Source: SLFH01 sp050486265 (lineage in GTDB: Bacteria > Planctomycetota > Phycisphaerae > Phycisphaerales > UBA1924). From it: a stretch of 64,000 bases of DNA. Positions 51,344 through 61,005 of the stretch are shown here, in pieces. Under the pieces are notes generated by a model. The model saw only the letters and a list, made by a program, of their open reading frames with translations. It had not been told where the DNA came from and searched no databases. Each line of letters begins with the position of its first letter. The stretch's first letter is position 1. Where the stretch lies: NCBI GenBank assembly GCA_050486265.1, contig JBJHCY010000005.1, positions 248,001-312,000 on the forward strand. Direction: 5' to 3'. The position numbers and the translations under genes are program-made.

Positions 51344-53026
51344 TTACGCGCTCTGGGCCCGGTGGGCGGCGTGGTCGGCGGGGAGGTCGGCCCGTGAGGC
51401 TCTGACGGGTCCGCCGTCGAGAACGAGGCGTGCGAGACGCTCGGAGCGGGCGGTCTCGATGTGGTCGGGGACTTCCTGGCCTGTTGTGACGAAGCTCAGG
51501 GGCAGGCCCGAACGCTTGCAGACGCTCGGGATAAAGCCGAAGGAGACGGCTTCGTCGAGCTTGGAGAGCACGACGCGCTGCGGGCCGAGTGGGAGGAAGC
51601 GTTCGACGGTTCGCGAGAGGACCGACTCGCTCGCGGCTGACGAGAGGACGAGGTGGACCTCGTCGGCGTCGGACGCGTCGAGCAGCGCGCGGAGCTCGCC
51701 GAGGCGGTCCTGGTCGTGCTGGCTGCGTCCGGGGGTGTCGATGAGGACGACATCGCAGTCGGCCAGGGCGCGTCGGGCGGCGGCCATCTCGTCGGGGCCG
51801 GAGGCGATGCGGAGGGGCAGGCCGATGATGTCGGCGTAGGTGCGGAGCTGCTCGACGGCGGCGATGCGGTAGGTGTCGCAGGTGATCAGACCGACGCGTC
51901 GGGCGCGGCGGAGCTTGTAGGTCGCCGCGAGCTTGGCGAGGGTTGTTGTTTTCCCGACGCCCGTGGGCCCGATGAGGGCGACCGTAAGCGGGCCGTCGTT
52001 TGTCTGCTGAGGCTCGCCCGCGACGGGGAGGCGGGTGGCCAGGCGGCGGAGGACGGTCTCGCGGACGATCGCGGCGTCGCGTTGCTCGCCGGCGTGCAGC
52101 TCGTCTCGGACTTCGCCGATGATGTTCTCGGCGAGGTCGGCCGCGACCTCCTGCTCGACGAGGCTCATGTAGCAGTCGAAGAGCGGGTCGGACATCGGGC
52201 CGAAGCCGGAGGGCGTGAGGACGGGCGGTGTGCCCGCGGGCCTGACGGCGGCCTGGCGCGAACACCGGAGCACCTGGCCCATCATTTTCTTGATGCTGGC
52301 GAGTTCGTCGTGGATGACGGCGCGGGCGGCGTCGTCGATCGGGGCGATCGGTGCGCGGGTGGTCAGGCGGTCGATGGTCTCGGGGCGGAACCCGGAAGGA
52401 ACAGCGTCGTGCTCGGGCCGGCTCTGCGGCGGTTCGGCGAGGGCGACGGCGCGGTGCTGGTTCGATGCGCCCGTCCAGCCTGCGCCTGAGAACTCTCGCT
52501 TGGCGCGCTGGACCTGCTCGACGCGCGAACGGGGGACCATGCGTCCTGTGGTGCGTTCGACGCGGGCGGCCGCGCCCTGCAGGGCGGGGTCGGGCTCGAA
52601 GTCGCTGTCGGGTGCGATGGGGCCCGCGGGGTTTGCTTGCGGATCGGTGAAGGCTTGCTGGAAGGCGGGCTCGGGCCGGAACACTCGCTGCGAGAGCGGC
52701 TGCGCCGGGGCCTTGGGCTGGGCGCAAGCGGGCGTCGGCGCCGGGGGAACACGGCCGTCGGCCCTTGGGGCGGGCTGTTGGATGGGCCGTTGTTGGCGTT
52801 GGGCCGGGTTGGGCTGGTCGGTGCGGAGCCTGCGGACTCTGAGGCCCGGGACATCTGGCGATGCGGTGATCTCGACCATGGATCGCGCACCGATGCCGAG
52901 GACGCCTCCGACCTTGAAGGTTCGGGTGTGGAGGATGACCGCGTCAGCGCCGAGGTCTTTCTTGACCTCGCTGAGCGCCTGGGCCATGCTGGGCGCGCGG
53001 TATGTTTTGAGCGTCGTGGAAGCCAT
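51344..53026 (-). CDS. flhF: FlhF SRP-like GTPase positioning flagella
   Basis: GTPase of the SRP54/FtsY family that sets the site of flagellar assembly, 560 residues. N-terminal B domain (about 1-60: LKTYRAPSMAQALSEVKKDL, DAVILHTRTFKVGG). A Pro/Gln/Ala-rich linker (about 60-220). Helical N domain. The G domain starts near residue 350 with ALIGPTGVGKTTTLAKLAA, then ITCDTYRIAAVEQL, DVVLIDTPGRSQ and VLSKLDEA. The linker is longer than in E. coli-type relatives. The start at 53026 has GGAG about ten bases upstream. Gene order flhA-flhF-flhG matches polar-flagellate bacteria. Confidence 0.93.
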   Translation of the reverse strand: MASTTLKTYRAPSMAQALSEVKKDLGADAVILHTRTFKVGGVLGIGARSMVEITASPDVPGLRVRRLRTDQPNPAQRQQRPIQQPAPRADGRVPPAPTPACAQPKAPAQPLSQRVFRPEPAFQQAFTDPQANPAGPIAPDSDFEPDPALQGAAARVERTTGRMVPRSRVEQVQRAKREFSGAGWTGASNQHRAVALAEPPQSRPEHDAVPSGFRPETIDRLTTRAPIAPIDDAARAVIHDELASIKKMMGQVLRCSRQAAVRPAGTPPVLTPSGFGPMSDPLFDCYMSLVEQEVAADLAENIIGEVRDELHAGEQRDAAIVRETVLRRLATRLPVAGEPQQTNDGPLTVALIGPTGVGKTTTLAKLAATYKLRRARRVGLITCDTYRIAAVEQLRTYADIIGLPLRIASGPDEMAAARRALADCDVVLIDTPGRSQHDQDRLGELRALLDASDADEVHLVLSSAASESVLSRTVERFLPLGPQRVVLSKLDEAVSFGFIPSVCKRSGLPLSFVTTGQEVPDHIETARSERLARLVLDGGPVRASRADLPADHAAHRAQSA

Positions 53027-53164
53027 CCTTGGCTCTCCGTGATCCGCGGTGAGAGGCGAAGATTACCAGAAGCTGCGCCCGCGTCAAACAGAGAAAGCGC
53101 AAGCGGGCTTGGAATTGTATGAAACCCGCCTGATCGGCGTGGAATCGTGCGGATTCGGCCCGGT

Positions 53165-55330
53165 TCAGGCCGCGCCGGCCCTGGCGTTTGCGTCGGCGCC
53201 CGCCTCTTCTGGGGCCTGGACAAGGGCGACGGTCTCGACCTCGACGGTGTTCTCGACTTCGTTGTAGCCCAGCACCGCCACGCCGGGCAGGCGTGCCGAG
53301 AGCAACTGCCAGACAACGGCTCGGATCTTCGGAGACGCGACCACGACAGGGGGCGAGCCGAGCGAGGCGACCCGTTCGAGCTGCTTGAGGAACGCGTTGG
53401 CGTAGGCGTCTGCGACGCGGGCGGTCATGTTGACGGTCGTGCCCCCGGGGCCACGATCGATGCAGACATCGATCAGATCCTCGAAGTCGGGATCGACGGC
53501 GACACAGACAAGTCGCATGCGCCCGGAGTCGTCGGGCTGGGCGTACTGGGCGCAGATTGTGCGCTTCAGGGCGTTGCGGACGTACTCGACGAGGATGTCG
53601 GGGTCGTTGGTCCGCGGGGCCCACTCGGTCATCGTTTCGAGGATGGTCTCCAGATCGCGGATCGGGACGCGCTCGCGGAGGAGGGACTGGAGGATCCGCT
53701 GCAGGTCTGTCGGCTTGACGACGCCGGGGATCGCCTCTTCGACGAGGCGCGGGGCGCGTTGCTTGAGGCCCTCGATGAGGTTGCCGACCTCGTCGCGGGT
53801 AAGCAGCTCGTCGGCGTGGCGCTTGACGAGTTCGGTGAGGTGGGTGGCGAGAACATTGCTCGGCTCGACGACGGTGTAGTTCATGGTTTCGGCGCGGGGG
53901 CCGAGGTTGGGGTCGATCCACCAGGCGTCGAGGCCGAAGGCGGGCTCGCGGGTCGGTTCGCCGTCGATCGGGCCCGAGGCGATGCCGGGATCCATGGCGA
54001 GCAGTCGCCCGACGCGGATCGAGCCCGAGGCGATGGTGTTGCCGCGGATCTTGACGCGGTAGGCCTCGGCGTCGAGCTGGACATTGTCGCGGATGCGGAC
54101 GGGGGGCATGACGAGGCCGAGCTCCGCGGCGAGTTGGCGCCGGACGGCACTGATGCGGTCGAGCAGGTCGCCGCCGTGGTGCTTGTCGACGAGGCTGACG
54201 AGCCCGTAGCCGACTTCGAGCTCCATGGTGTCGACCTTGAGGAGGGCCTCGACTGGTGCGGGCTCGGGGGCGGCGTCGGGGGCGGAGGCGTCTTCCTCGG
54301 CCTGTCGGAGGGCGGCGCGGTTGGTGCGGCTGACGCCGAACGCAATCAAGGCGATGACCACCGCCGAGGCGAAGAGCGGGAGCGTGGGCAGGGGCGAGAG
54401 GGCGAGCAGGCCGAGGAAGCCGGCGGTGAGGATGAGGCCCTTTGGACGGCTGCTGAGCTGGTCGGCGAGCTCGCGTCCGACCTCGTCCTTGCCGCCTGCT
54501 CTGGTGACGATGAGGGCCGAGGCGATGGCGATGATGAGGCTGGGGATCTGGCTGGCGAGGCCGTCGCCGATGGTGAGCTTGGTGAAGGTCTCGGCGGTCT
54601 GTCGCGCCGGCCAGCCCTTTTCGATAGCGCCGACGGCGAAGCCGCCGGCGATGTTGATGGCGGTGATGATGATGCCCGCCGCGGCGTCGCCCTTGACGAA
54701 CTTTGCGGCGCCGTCCATGGCGCCGAAGAAGTCGGCCTCTCGCCTGATCTCTTCGCGCCGGTCTCTGGCCTCCTGCTCGGAGATGATGCCGGCGTTGAGG
54801 TCGCTGTCGATGGCCATCTGCTTGCCGGGCATGGCGTCCAAGGTGAACCTCGCGGCGACCTCGCTCACGCGGCCGGCGCCCTTGGTGATGACCATGAACT
54901 GCACGATGACCAGGATGAGGAAGATGATCACGCCGACGAAGAGACTGTCGCCGGCGACGAAGTTGCCGAAGGCGCTGATGACTTCGCCCGCGACCCCCAC
55001 CGCCGCCTCGGGGCTTTCGGCGTCGGCGGTGAGGATCAGGCGCGTCGAGGCGATGTTCAGGACGAGGCGGAAGAGCGTGGTGGCGAGCAGCAGCGAGGGG
55101 AAGACGCTGAAGTCCAGCGGGCCGTTCATGTGCATCGTTGTGAGCAGGACGATGACGGCCAGCGAGATGTTGGCGGCGATCAGGATGTCAAGGATCGCCG
55201 GCGGCAGGGGCACCAGCAGCACGACCATGAGCAGGACGAAGCCGACGGGCAGGATGAGCCCGCGGTGGCGTGCGACCGCTCGCATCCACTTGGGGGTTCC
55301 CGCCGCTCGTTCGGCCGCGTCTTTGGACAA
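53165..55330 (-). CDS. flhA: Flagellar type III export apparatus protein FlhA
   Basis: Export-gate component of the flagellar secretion system, 721 residues. Eight membrane helices are in residues about 20-330, with the conserved cytoplasmic loop (GRVSEVAARFTLDAMPGKQM, KGDAAAGIIITAIN). The large cytoplasmic domain follows (LEVGYGLVSLVDK, WWIDPN, LVKRHADELLTRDEV, LQRILQSLLRERVPIRDLE). The start codon is TTG at 55330, supported by GAGGAG nine bases upstream. flhB ends 22 bases before it. Confidence 0.96.
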   Translation of the reverse strand: MSKDAAERAAGTPKWMRAVARHRGLILPVGFVLLMVVLLVPLPPAILDILIAANISLAVIVLLTTMHMNGPLDFSVFPSLLLATTLFRLVLNIASTRLILTADAESPEAAVGVAGEVISAFGNFVAGDSLFVGVIIFLILVIVQFMVITKGAGRVSEVAARFTLDAMPGKQMAIDSDLNAGIISEQEARDRREEIRREADFFGAMDGAAKFVKGDAAAGIIITAINIAGGFAVGAIEKGWPARQTAETFTKLTIGDGLASQIPSLIIAIASALIVTRAGGKDEVGRELADQLSSRPKGLILTAGFLGLLALSPLPTLPLFASAVVIALIAFGVSRTNRAALRQAEEDASAPDAAPEPAPVEALLKVDTMELEVGYGLVSLVDKHHGGDLLDRISAVRRQLAAELGLVMPPVRIRDNVQLDAEAYRVKIRGNTIASGSIRVGRLLAMDPGIASGPIDGEPTREPAFGLDAWWIDPNLGPRAETMNYTVVEPSNVLATHLTELVKRHADELLTRDEVGNLIEGLKQRAPRLVEEAIPGVVKPTDLQRILQSLLRERVPIRDLETILETMTEWAPRTNDPDILVEYVRNALKRTICAQYAQPDDSGRMRLVCVAVDPDFEDLIDVCIDRGPGGTTVNMTARVADAYANAFLKQLERVASLGSPPVVVASPKIRAVVWQLLSARLPGVAVLGYNEVENTVEVETVALVQAPEEAGADANARAGAA

Positions 55331-55352
55331 GCCTGAAGCTCCTCAGGGTCGC

Positions 55353-56429
55353 TCACGCGACGGCGGATTTCTCGGTGCGGTAGACATACGCGAGGATTTC
55401 GGCGACGGCTTCGTAGAACTTGGCGGGGATCTCCTGGCCGACCTCGCACCCGTAGAACAGGCCGCGGGCGAGGGGCGGGCGCTCGACGACGGGGACGGCG
55501 TTCGCGGCCGCGACCTGCCTGATGCGCATGGCGATGAGGTCGGCGCCCTTGGCGACGACCCTCGGGGCGTGCATGCTGTCAGCGTCGTACTTCAGCGCGA
55601 CGGCGAAGTGCGTCGGGTTGGTGATCACGACATCGGCCTTGGGGACGGCGCTGTTGACGCGCTGCATGGCGAGCTTGGAGGCCATCTCCATGCGCCGGCG
55701 CTTGACGTGCGGGTCGCCGTCGAATGAGCGGCGTTCGTCCTTGACCTGCTGCTTGGTCATCTTCAGGTCTTCAGAGTGCTGCCAGCGCTGGTAGATCAGA
55801 TCGATAATGCCCAAAAGAAGCAGGGCGAGCAGGAGCCACGCCGCGAGCAGGAGCGCCAGTTGGAGGATGAAGTACATCCCCTGCGTCGCGCCGAGCCTGG
55901 GCAGGGCGAGGATCGAGGGCATGACCAGGTAGATGGTCAAAACGGCGATCCCGACAACAAAGATCAGCTTGAGGACATTGACGACGGTCTTGACGAGGTT
56001 CCGCCGGCTGAAGAGGCGCTTGACGCCGGAGATCGGGTTCAGGCGGTTGAACTTGGGCTTGAGGGGCTTGGCGGTCAGCAGCGGCCCGACCTGCGAGAAC
56101 TGGGCCACAAACGCGACGATCGCGAGGATGAGCATCAGGGGCGCGACGGCTTTGCCGGCGCTCGTGAACACCCACGCCATCGCGACGCCGACATCGACGC
56201 CCCCGGAGGGTTCGAGCCCCGGCGCGCTGCCCTCCAGCACGCGGAGCACGACGGCGTGCATCGTGCGCACGAGGCTCGCACCGAAAACGACCAGGAGCAC
56301 CGTCGAGGCGATGAGCAGCACGGCGCCGGAGAGGTCGGTGCTCTTGGCGACATTGCCCTCGCCCCGCGCCTCGCTCATGCGGCGCGGGGTTGGCTTCTCG
56401 GTCCGTTCTCCCATCTCGTCAGGGGGCAT
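55353..56429 (-). CDS. flhB: Flagellar type III export switch protein FlhB
   Basis: Export-gate protein that changes substrate specificity after hook completion by self-cleavage, 358 residues. Four membrane helices (about 35-55, 90-112, 145-172, 185-212) and the cleavage motif NPTH at 271-274 followed by FAVALKYD. The N-terminal EKPTPRRMSEARGEGNVAKS is typical. The start at 56429 has AAGGAG eight bases upstream. fliR precedes at 15 bases. Confidence 0.96.
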   Translation of the reverse strand: MPPDEMGERTEKPTPRRMSEARGEGNVAKSTDLSGAVLLIASTVLLVVFGASLVRTMHAVVLRVLEGSAPGLEPSGGVDVGVAMAWVFTSAGKAVAPLMLILAIVAFVAQFSQVGPLLTAKPLKPKFNRLNPISGVKRLFSRRNLVKTVVNVLKLIFVVGIAVLTIYLVMPSILALPRLGATQGMYFILQLALLLAAWLLLALLLLGIIDLIYQRWQHSEDLKMTKQQVKDERRSFDGDPHVKRRRMEMASKLAMQRVNSAVPKADVVITNPTHFAVALKYDADSMHAPRVVAKGADLIAMRIRQVAAANAVPVVERPPLARGLFYGCEVGQEIPAKFYEAVAEILAYVYRTEKSAVA

Positions 56430-56444
56430 CGCGCAGCTCCTTTG

Positions 56445-57242
56445 TCAGCCGCCGCCACGCGGACGCAGACCCGAGGCGTACTGGAGAACAATGCGCGAGA
56501 CCTCGGCGAGCTCCTCCGACGCGACCTCCTCGATGATGAAGATCGACCAGAGCAAGGTCGAAAGCCCGACCATGATCTTCAGCGGGAAGCCGACGCTGAG
56601 GACATTGATCTGCGGCATGGTCTTCATGACAAAGCCCATGACGATCATGACGAGCAGCAGCATGCCCGTGACCGGCGCCGCGACACGCAGGCCGAGCTCC
56701 ATCGAGGCCGAGAGCAGGCCGAGGTAGAGGTCCAGCGGCGGGGAGAGCGCGTCGTAACCCCCCGCGGGCAGATGCTCGAAGGTCAGCACGATCGCGTAGA
56801 AAAGCATGTCCAGCCCGCCGATCGCCAGCCACGAGGCCGTGGCGAGGTAGAACAGGAGCTGGCCGGAGATGTCCGCGGAGGTGTCGAGCTCGGGGTTGTA
56901 CGCGCTGGCGAGGCTGAGGCCCATCTGGTAGCCGGCGACATAGCCCGCAAGCTGCATCGCCATGATCGGAAGCGACACCAGCAGCCCGAGCACCGCCCCG
57001 ATCATCAGCTCGCAGGCGACCATCGGCAGAAGAATGAAGAGGTCGAGTTCCGGGGGCGCCTGCATCGGGGCCGGCACGAGCGGATAGACGCCCAGCGCCA
57101 GCATGAAGGCGAGCATCGTCCGCACCTGGAAGGGGATCGAGACGCTCGACAGCACCGGCGCGAAGATAAACAGCCCCGACAGCCGGAAGAGCACCAGCGT
57201 GAAGGGGACCGCGTGGTCGAGGATGGGTTCGATCGAGAGCAA
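56445..57242 (-). CDS. fliR: Flagellar export apparatus protein FliR
   Basis: Inner-membrane export-gate component, 265 residues with about six helices. Segments FRLSGLFIFAPVLSSVSIPF, ASAYNPELDTSADISGQLL and the C-terminal MPQINVLSVGFPLKI are family-typical. The start appears to be TTG at 57242 (MLSIEPIL) without a clear ribosome site; an ATG ten bases upstream is in another frame. fliQ ends 78 bases upstream. Confidence 0.93.
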   Translation of the reverse strand: MLSIEPILDHAVPFTLVLFRLSGLFIFAPVLSSVSIPFQVRTMLAFMLALGVYPLVPAPMQAPPELDLFILLPMVACELMIGAVLGLLVSLPIMAMQLAGYVAGYQMGLSLASAYNPELDTSADISGQLLFYLATASWLAIGGLDMLFYAIVLTFEHLPAGGYDALSPPLDLYLGLLSASMELGLRVAAPVTGMLLLVMIVMGFVMKTMPQINVLSVGFPLKIMVGLSTLLWSIFIIEEVASEELAEVSRIVLQYASGLRPRGGG

Positions 57243-57320
57243 AGCGGGGCATGGGCGGCGGAAGAGACGGGGGGCGGAGGAGACGGAGAGACGGAGAGAT
57301 TCAGAGACGAGAAAACAGTG

Positions 57321-57581
57321 TCAGGGTTTGAGGAGGAACATTTCTGAGGCGTATTCGATCAGGCGCATCGCGATCCAGGGGAGCAGGAAGGCGGCGACCA
57401 TCACCATCACGCCGATCTTGGGGACGAAGGTGAGCGTCTGGTCCTGGATGGAGGTGACCGACTGAATGAGGCTGATCAGCAGGCCGATCGCCATGCCGGC
57501 CGCGAGGATGGGGGCGGCGATCTTCAGCACGATCAGCAGCGTGTCGCGAACGAGATAGACCGTGGTTTCGTCGTAGGGCAT
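57321..57581 (-). CDS. fliQ: Flagellar export apparatus protein FliQ
   Basis: Small inner-membrane export-gate protein, 86 residues, two helices. VRDTLLIVLKIAAPILAAGM and the conserved LISLIQSVTSIQDQTLTFVP are diagnostic. Normal length. It sits between fliP (102 bases) and fliR (78 bases), spacings wider than elsewhere in the cluster. No clear ribosome site beyond CGGAA. Confidence 0.95.
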   Translation of the reverse strand: MPYDETTVYLVRDTLLIVLKIAAPILAAGMAIGLLISLIQSVTSIQDQTLTFVPKIGVMVMVAAFLLPWIAMRLIEYASEMFLLKP

Positions 57582-57683
57582 GGGGCTGTGTTCCGGCGGC
57601 TTCTTGGGCTGATGGGTCTGCTGGGGCCGGTCACGTCGGCTTCTCGGTCTTGCTTGGCTTTGCTCTTCTCCGGAGGGGGGCGG

Positions 57684-58667
57684 CTAGCCGCTGCCGGCCA
57701 GCGTGCCCATGAAGGCGAAGATCTCCCACGGGACGGCCATCGACTGCTCGAACATGCTCGGGCGCGGGACATCCTCGCCGACTTTGAAGCTCGTGAGCAG
57801 GCTGCCAACGACGAGCGTCCACCCGTCGACGAGCACGAAGAGCAGCAGCTTGAAGGGGAGCGAGATCAGCACCGGCGGGAGCATCATCATGCTCATCGAG
57901 ATGAGCAGGCTGGCGATGACCATGTCGATCACCAGGAACGGCAGGTAGACGCGGAAGCCCATGAGGAAGGCGGTCTTCAGCTCGCTGAGCATGAAGGCGG
58001 GGATGAGGCTCGCGGTATCGACATCGGCGCGGGTGAGGGCGCCGGGGTCGGAGATATCGATCTCGCCGCGGTAGTTGAGGACCATGTAGAGGCTCGACCA
58101 GTTGCCGGTGGCCTCGATCTGGTCGAACATGAAGTCGCGCATCGGCTGGCGGGCCTGCTCCCAGAGCGTGTCGTAGTCGCGGATCTCGCCGTTCTGGTAG
58201 GGAACGATCGCCTCGTTCCAGATGCGTTCGAGCGTGGGCGACATGACCATGAGGGTCATGAAGAGGGCCAGCGCGGTGATGACCTGGCCGGGCGGGAGCG
58301 TCTGCGTGCCGATGGCCTGACGCAGGAGGCCGAGCACGATCATGATGCGGACGAAGCAGGTCGTGGCGAGCATGATCGACGGGACCAGCGTGATCACCGT
58401 CAGCAGCACCATGATGTTGATCGCGGCGCTCAGGCCCGGCGTGTCGGGATCGGCGCCGGGGAGCATGCGCCCGGCCTGATCGAGCACGCTGGCGGGGTTG
58501 ATCGTCAACGGATCGGGGGCCGCGGCGCCCGGCGGCGCGATCGACACCGAATCGGAAGACGAAACCTGGCCCTGCGCCGGCGGAACGGGCGGGCCGATGA
58601 AGTCCTGCGCCAGCGCGGGCTGGGCGAACAGCATCAGTGCGAAGATGGCGCCGACGAGCCTCACCAT
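57684..58667 (-). CDS. fliP: Flagellar export apparatus protein FliP
   Basis: Core of the export gate, 327 residues. Signal peptide (MVRLVGAIFALMLFAQPALA), then a Pro/Gly-rich stretch longer than usual, then the FliP domain: TPGLSAAINIMVLLTVITLV, TCFVRIMIVLGLLRQAIGTQ, PTLERIWNEAIVPYQNGEI and the C-terminal VLISLPFKLLLFVLVDGWTL. Its ATG overlaps the fliO stop by seven bases. Confidence 0.96.
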   Translation of the reverse strand: MVRLVGAIFALMLFAQPALAQDFIGPPVPPAQGQVSSSDSVSIAPPGAAAPDPLTINPASVLDQAGRMLPGADPDTPGLSAAINIMVLLTVITLVPSIMLATTCFVRIMIVLGLLRQAIGTQTLPPGQVITALALFMTLMVMSPTLERIWNEAIVPYQNGEIRDYDTLWEQARQPMRDFMFDQIEATGNWSSLYMVLNYRGEIDISDPGALTRADVDTASLIPAFMLSELKTAFLMGFRVYLPFLVIDMVIASLLISMSMMMLPPVLISLPFKLLLFVLVDGWTLVVGSLLTSFKVGEDVPRPSMFEQSMAVPWEIFAFMGTLAGSG

Positions 58668-59464
58668 CGCGACGCCCCCCTCGCGTTCTGCGCGAGCACG
58701 CGCGCGGCCTGCGAGCTGTCCCAGAGCTCGGCGACATCGCCCTCGCTGGAGATCTCGACGCGACGGCCGTCGGCGAAGTCTTCGGCGTGGCCGACTTCCT
58801 CGCCCTGGAGGAGCGAGCGGAAGCGGCTGGCGATCGAATCGCCCTGTTCGTCGCGGGTTTTGACGAGGATCGAGGCGACCTCCTCGGGGTCGCTGATCTC
58901 GCAGAGCGTTCTGAAGCCCGAGCCGGGAGAGCGCCAGCGTCCGACGCTCTGGCTGAGCAAGAGCACGCGCCGGTCGATCTTGAGGAGGACGAGTCGTTCG
59001 CCCCCGCCGACGGGGTAGCGGCCGAGCACGCTGAGCACGCCCGAGGGCGCCCGGCCGCCGGGGCCGAGCGAGCAGGCGAGATCGCCCCCGAAGACGGCGA
59101 GCCGACGCACGAGAGTCGCGCCGATGAAGATCAGGCTGAGCACGGCGACGAGGGCGAGCACGGTGCGGAGACCCCAGCCCGATCCGGTCGCCGCGGCGCG
59201 CTCGGCGCCGGGGGCCGCGGCCGTGCCGAGCGGCTTTGCGCTCTCATCGATCCGCGTGATCTGCGCGGGCGCGGGAGGGAGTTCCTGTTGTTCGGTCTGA
59301 GTTTCAACAAAACCGGTTGGTTCCGCGGCTGCCGCGTTTTGCTGGGGGAGGGCGGGGCCGTAGTCGGTCGCGGGCGCGACGGCGGCGGACAGCACGATCG
59401 CGCCGATGGCCGACGCGACGACTGTGCGGCGAACGATCCCCACTTTGGCCCTCCTGGCCTTCAT
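58661..59464 (-). CDS. fliO: FliO-like flagellar biosynthesis protein
   Basis: 267 residues. An N-terminal signal or anchor segment (about 10-30), a low-complexity linker, a second hydrophobic segment (about 98-118, RTVLALVAVLSLIFIGATLV) and a cytoplasmic FliO-type domain (LGRYPVGGGERLVLLKIDRR, LLLSQSVGRW). FliO helps assemble the FliP ring. Sequence identity in this family is low, so the call rests on this pattern plus position between fliN and fliP. The overlap with fliP supports coupling. The C-terminal third is longer than usual. Confidence 0.8.
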   Translation of the reverse strand: MKARRAKVGIVRRTVVASAIGAIVLSAAVAPATDYGPALPQQNAAAAEPTGFVETQTEQQELPPAPAQITRIDESAKPLGTAAAPGAERAAATGSGWGLRTVLALVAVLSLIFIGATLVRRLAVFGGDLACSLGPGGRAPSGVLSVLGRYPVGGGERLVLLKIDRRVLLLSQSVGRWRSPGSGFRTLCEISDPEEVASILVKTRDEQGDSIASRFRSLLQGEEVGHAEDFADGRRVEISSEGDVAELWDSSQAARVLAQNARGASRW

Positions 59465-59497
59465 TTCGCGGCGATCCCCGCCGCGGTCACGGCTGCG

Positions 59498-60283
59498 TCA
59501 GGACGCGTGCCTGCGCGCCTGCTCGATGGCTTTGTGGTCCACGATCTCGTTGATTCGGACGCAGAAATTGTCGTTGAGCACGAGGACCTCGCCCCGTGCG
59601 ATGAGCCGCTCGTTGACGAAGACATCGACGGGGTCGCCGGCGAGCTTGTCGAGCTCGACGACGGCGCCGTCTTTGAGCCTGAGCACATCCTCGACGAACA
59701 TGCGTGTCCGCCCGAGCTCGATCTTGACATCGAGGTTGACATCCCCGAGCAGGTCGATGCCCTCGGGCCGGGCGTCTTTGCCCGTATCGACGAGGGCCTG
59801 GAGCTCGAAGGGGTGCGCGTTCGGCGGGACGGTCTGCGGCTGGGGCGGGAGCTTTTCGGCCTCGGCCCGGGCTTCCTCGATCGAGGGCTGTGCGACGGGC
59901 TGGGGCGGTGCGGCGCCGGAGTTCACAGCGGCGATCGCCTCGCGGGCCGCGCGGAGCGCGTCGTCGACCGCCGATTGGTTGGGCTCATGACTCTTGGGTT
60001 GATCGGACCGCTGCGGCTTGGCCTGGGGCGTCTGGGCCTGGGCGCTGGAGGCGGTGTCGTTGACCTGCTGCACGGCTTCGCGGGCGGCGCGGAGCATCTC
60101 ATCGACCGAAGCCTGGTCGGCGGAGACTGGCTCGGCGGGCTGTTCGCCCGGCGCGCTGGAGGCTTCCTCCGGCTGCGCTTCGCCCCGAGGATCAGTCGGC
60201 TCGTGGGCCTGCTCGGCGCTTTGCTCGTCGGGCGGGCGGCTTTCGGGTTGCTGCGACCCCGGATCGGGTGTGTTCTCGGCCAT
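59498..60283 (-). CDS. fliN: Flagellar motor switch protein FliN with long N-terminal extension
   Basis: Cytoplasmic C-ring component, 261 residues. The C-terminal SpoA domain (about 175-258) is clear: LLGDVNLDVKIELGRTRMFV, VELDKLAGDPVDVFVNERL, IARGEVLVLNDNFCVRINEI. The first 170 residues are acidic and Pro/Gln-rich with two related helical segments, SVDEMLRAAREAVQQVND (about 59-76) and AVDDALRAAREAIAAVNS (about 104-121). E. coli FliN is only 137 residues. The start at 60283 has AAAGG seven bases upstream. fliM, normally next to fliN, is not in this cluster. Confidence 0.93.
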   Translation of the reverse strand: MAENTPDPGSQQPESRPPDEQSAEQAHEPTDPRGEAQPEEASSAPGEQPAEPVSADQASVDEMLRAAREAVQQVNDTASSAQAQTPQAKPQRSDQPKSHEPNQSAVDDALRAAREAIAAVNSGAAPPQPVAQPSIEEARAEAEKLPPQPQTVPPNAHPFELQALVDTGKDARPEGIDLLGDVNLDVKIELGRTRMFVEDVLRLKDGAVVELDKLAGDPVDVFVNERLIARGEVLVLNDNFCVRINEIVDHKAIEQARRHAS

Positions 60284-60465
60284 CCGTGACCTTTCGGTGT
60301 CGGCGCGGGCTCCGCCGCGCAGCGGGCGACCCTCGGCCGCTCGCCGGATCGTTCGTCGGCATCGGGGCTGGTCGGGGCGCACATTTCCGACAGCGGACGC
60401 GCAACGGGGTGCGTCCGACGCGCAAAACCCGCGGGGGCGCTTTGCGGGGAGGGTTGCGTGCGGGG

Positions 60466-60984
60466 TCAGAAGTCGGCGGGGTAGCCGTCGAGCACGGGGA
60501 CGAGGACCTCGCCGATGTAGCTCTCGCCGAGGGGGTCGAGGCCGAGGACCTCGTCCATGAGTGCGTGGACCTGTCGTGTGATGGATCGGCGCTCGGGCTC
60601 TTTGAGCTGGGTGTGCGGCGCCCTTCGGACGATCGTTGCGATGCCGGCGCGGATCTCGGCGCTGCGGTTGTCGAGCGTTCTGCGGACGCGGTCCATGTTC
60701 TTGTTGCGGACCTTGAGGTGCAGCTCGATCTCCCAGTCCCAGACGCGACCGGTGGTCATGTTCTGGAAGCGGCCGGCGAGGAGTTGGAGCTCGGAGAAGG
60801 ATTCGGCGTCGGCCTCGTCCTTTCCGACGATATTGGCGTGGGCGTCGCGCCCGCCGCTGGTGAGCTTCATGACGACGACGACGGCGACCCCCTCGATGAG
60901 CATGAGCGCAGCGACCACGACGAGCACGAGCTTGGGGGACTTCTTTGGCTGCTGCTGTTCGGGTTGGGGTGCTTGGTCTGCCAT
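60466..60984 (-). CDS. fliL: Flagellar basal-body associated protein FliL
   Basis: Stator-associated membrane protein, 172 residues. A short cytoplasmic N-terminus rich in Gln/Pro/Lys, one helix (about 18-40, LVLVVVAALMLIEGVAVVVV), then the periplasmic FliL domain. It has the usual length. The start at 60984 has AGAGGTGA five bases upstream. It follows motB at 21 bases and so is probably translated with the stator genes. Confidence 0.85.
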   Translation of the reverse strand: MADQAPQPEQQQPKKSPKLVLVVVAALMLIEGVAVVVVMKLTSGGRDAHANIVGKDEADAESFSELQLLAGRFQNMTTGRVWDWEIELHLKVRNKNMDRVRRTLDNRSAEIRAGIATIVRRAPHTQLKEPERRSITRQVHALMDEVLGLDPLGESYIGEVLVPVLDGYPADF

Positions 60985-61005
60985 GGCTCACCTCTGACCG
61001 CGCGT

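Noticed and set aside
53147..55336. 729-codon plus-strand frame
   Set aside because: Lies opposite flhA almost exactly; the composition (Asp/Glu/Gly/Val) is that of a mirror frame.
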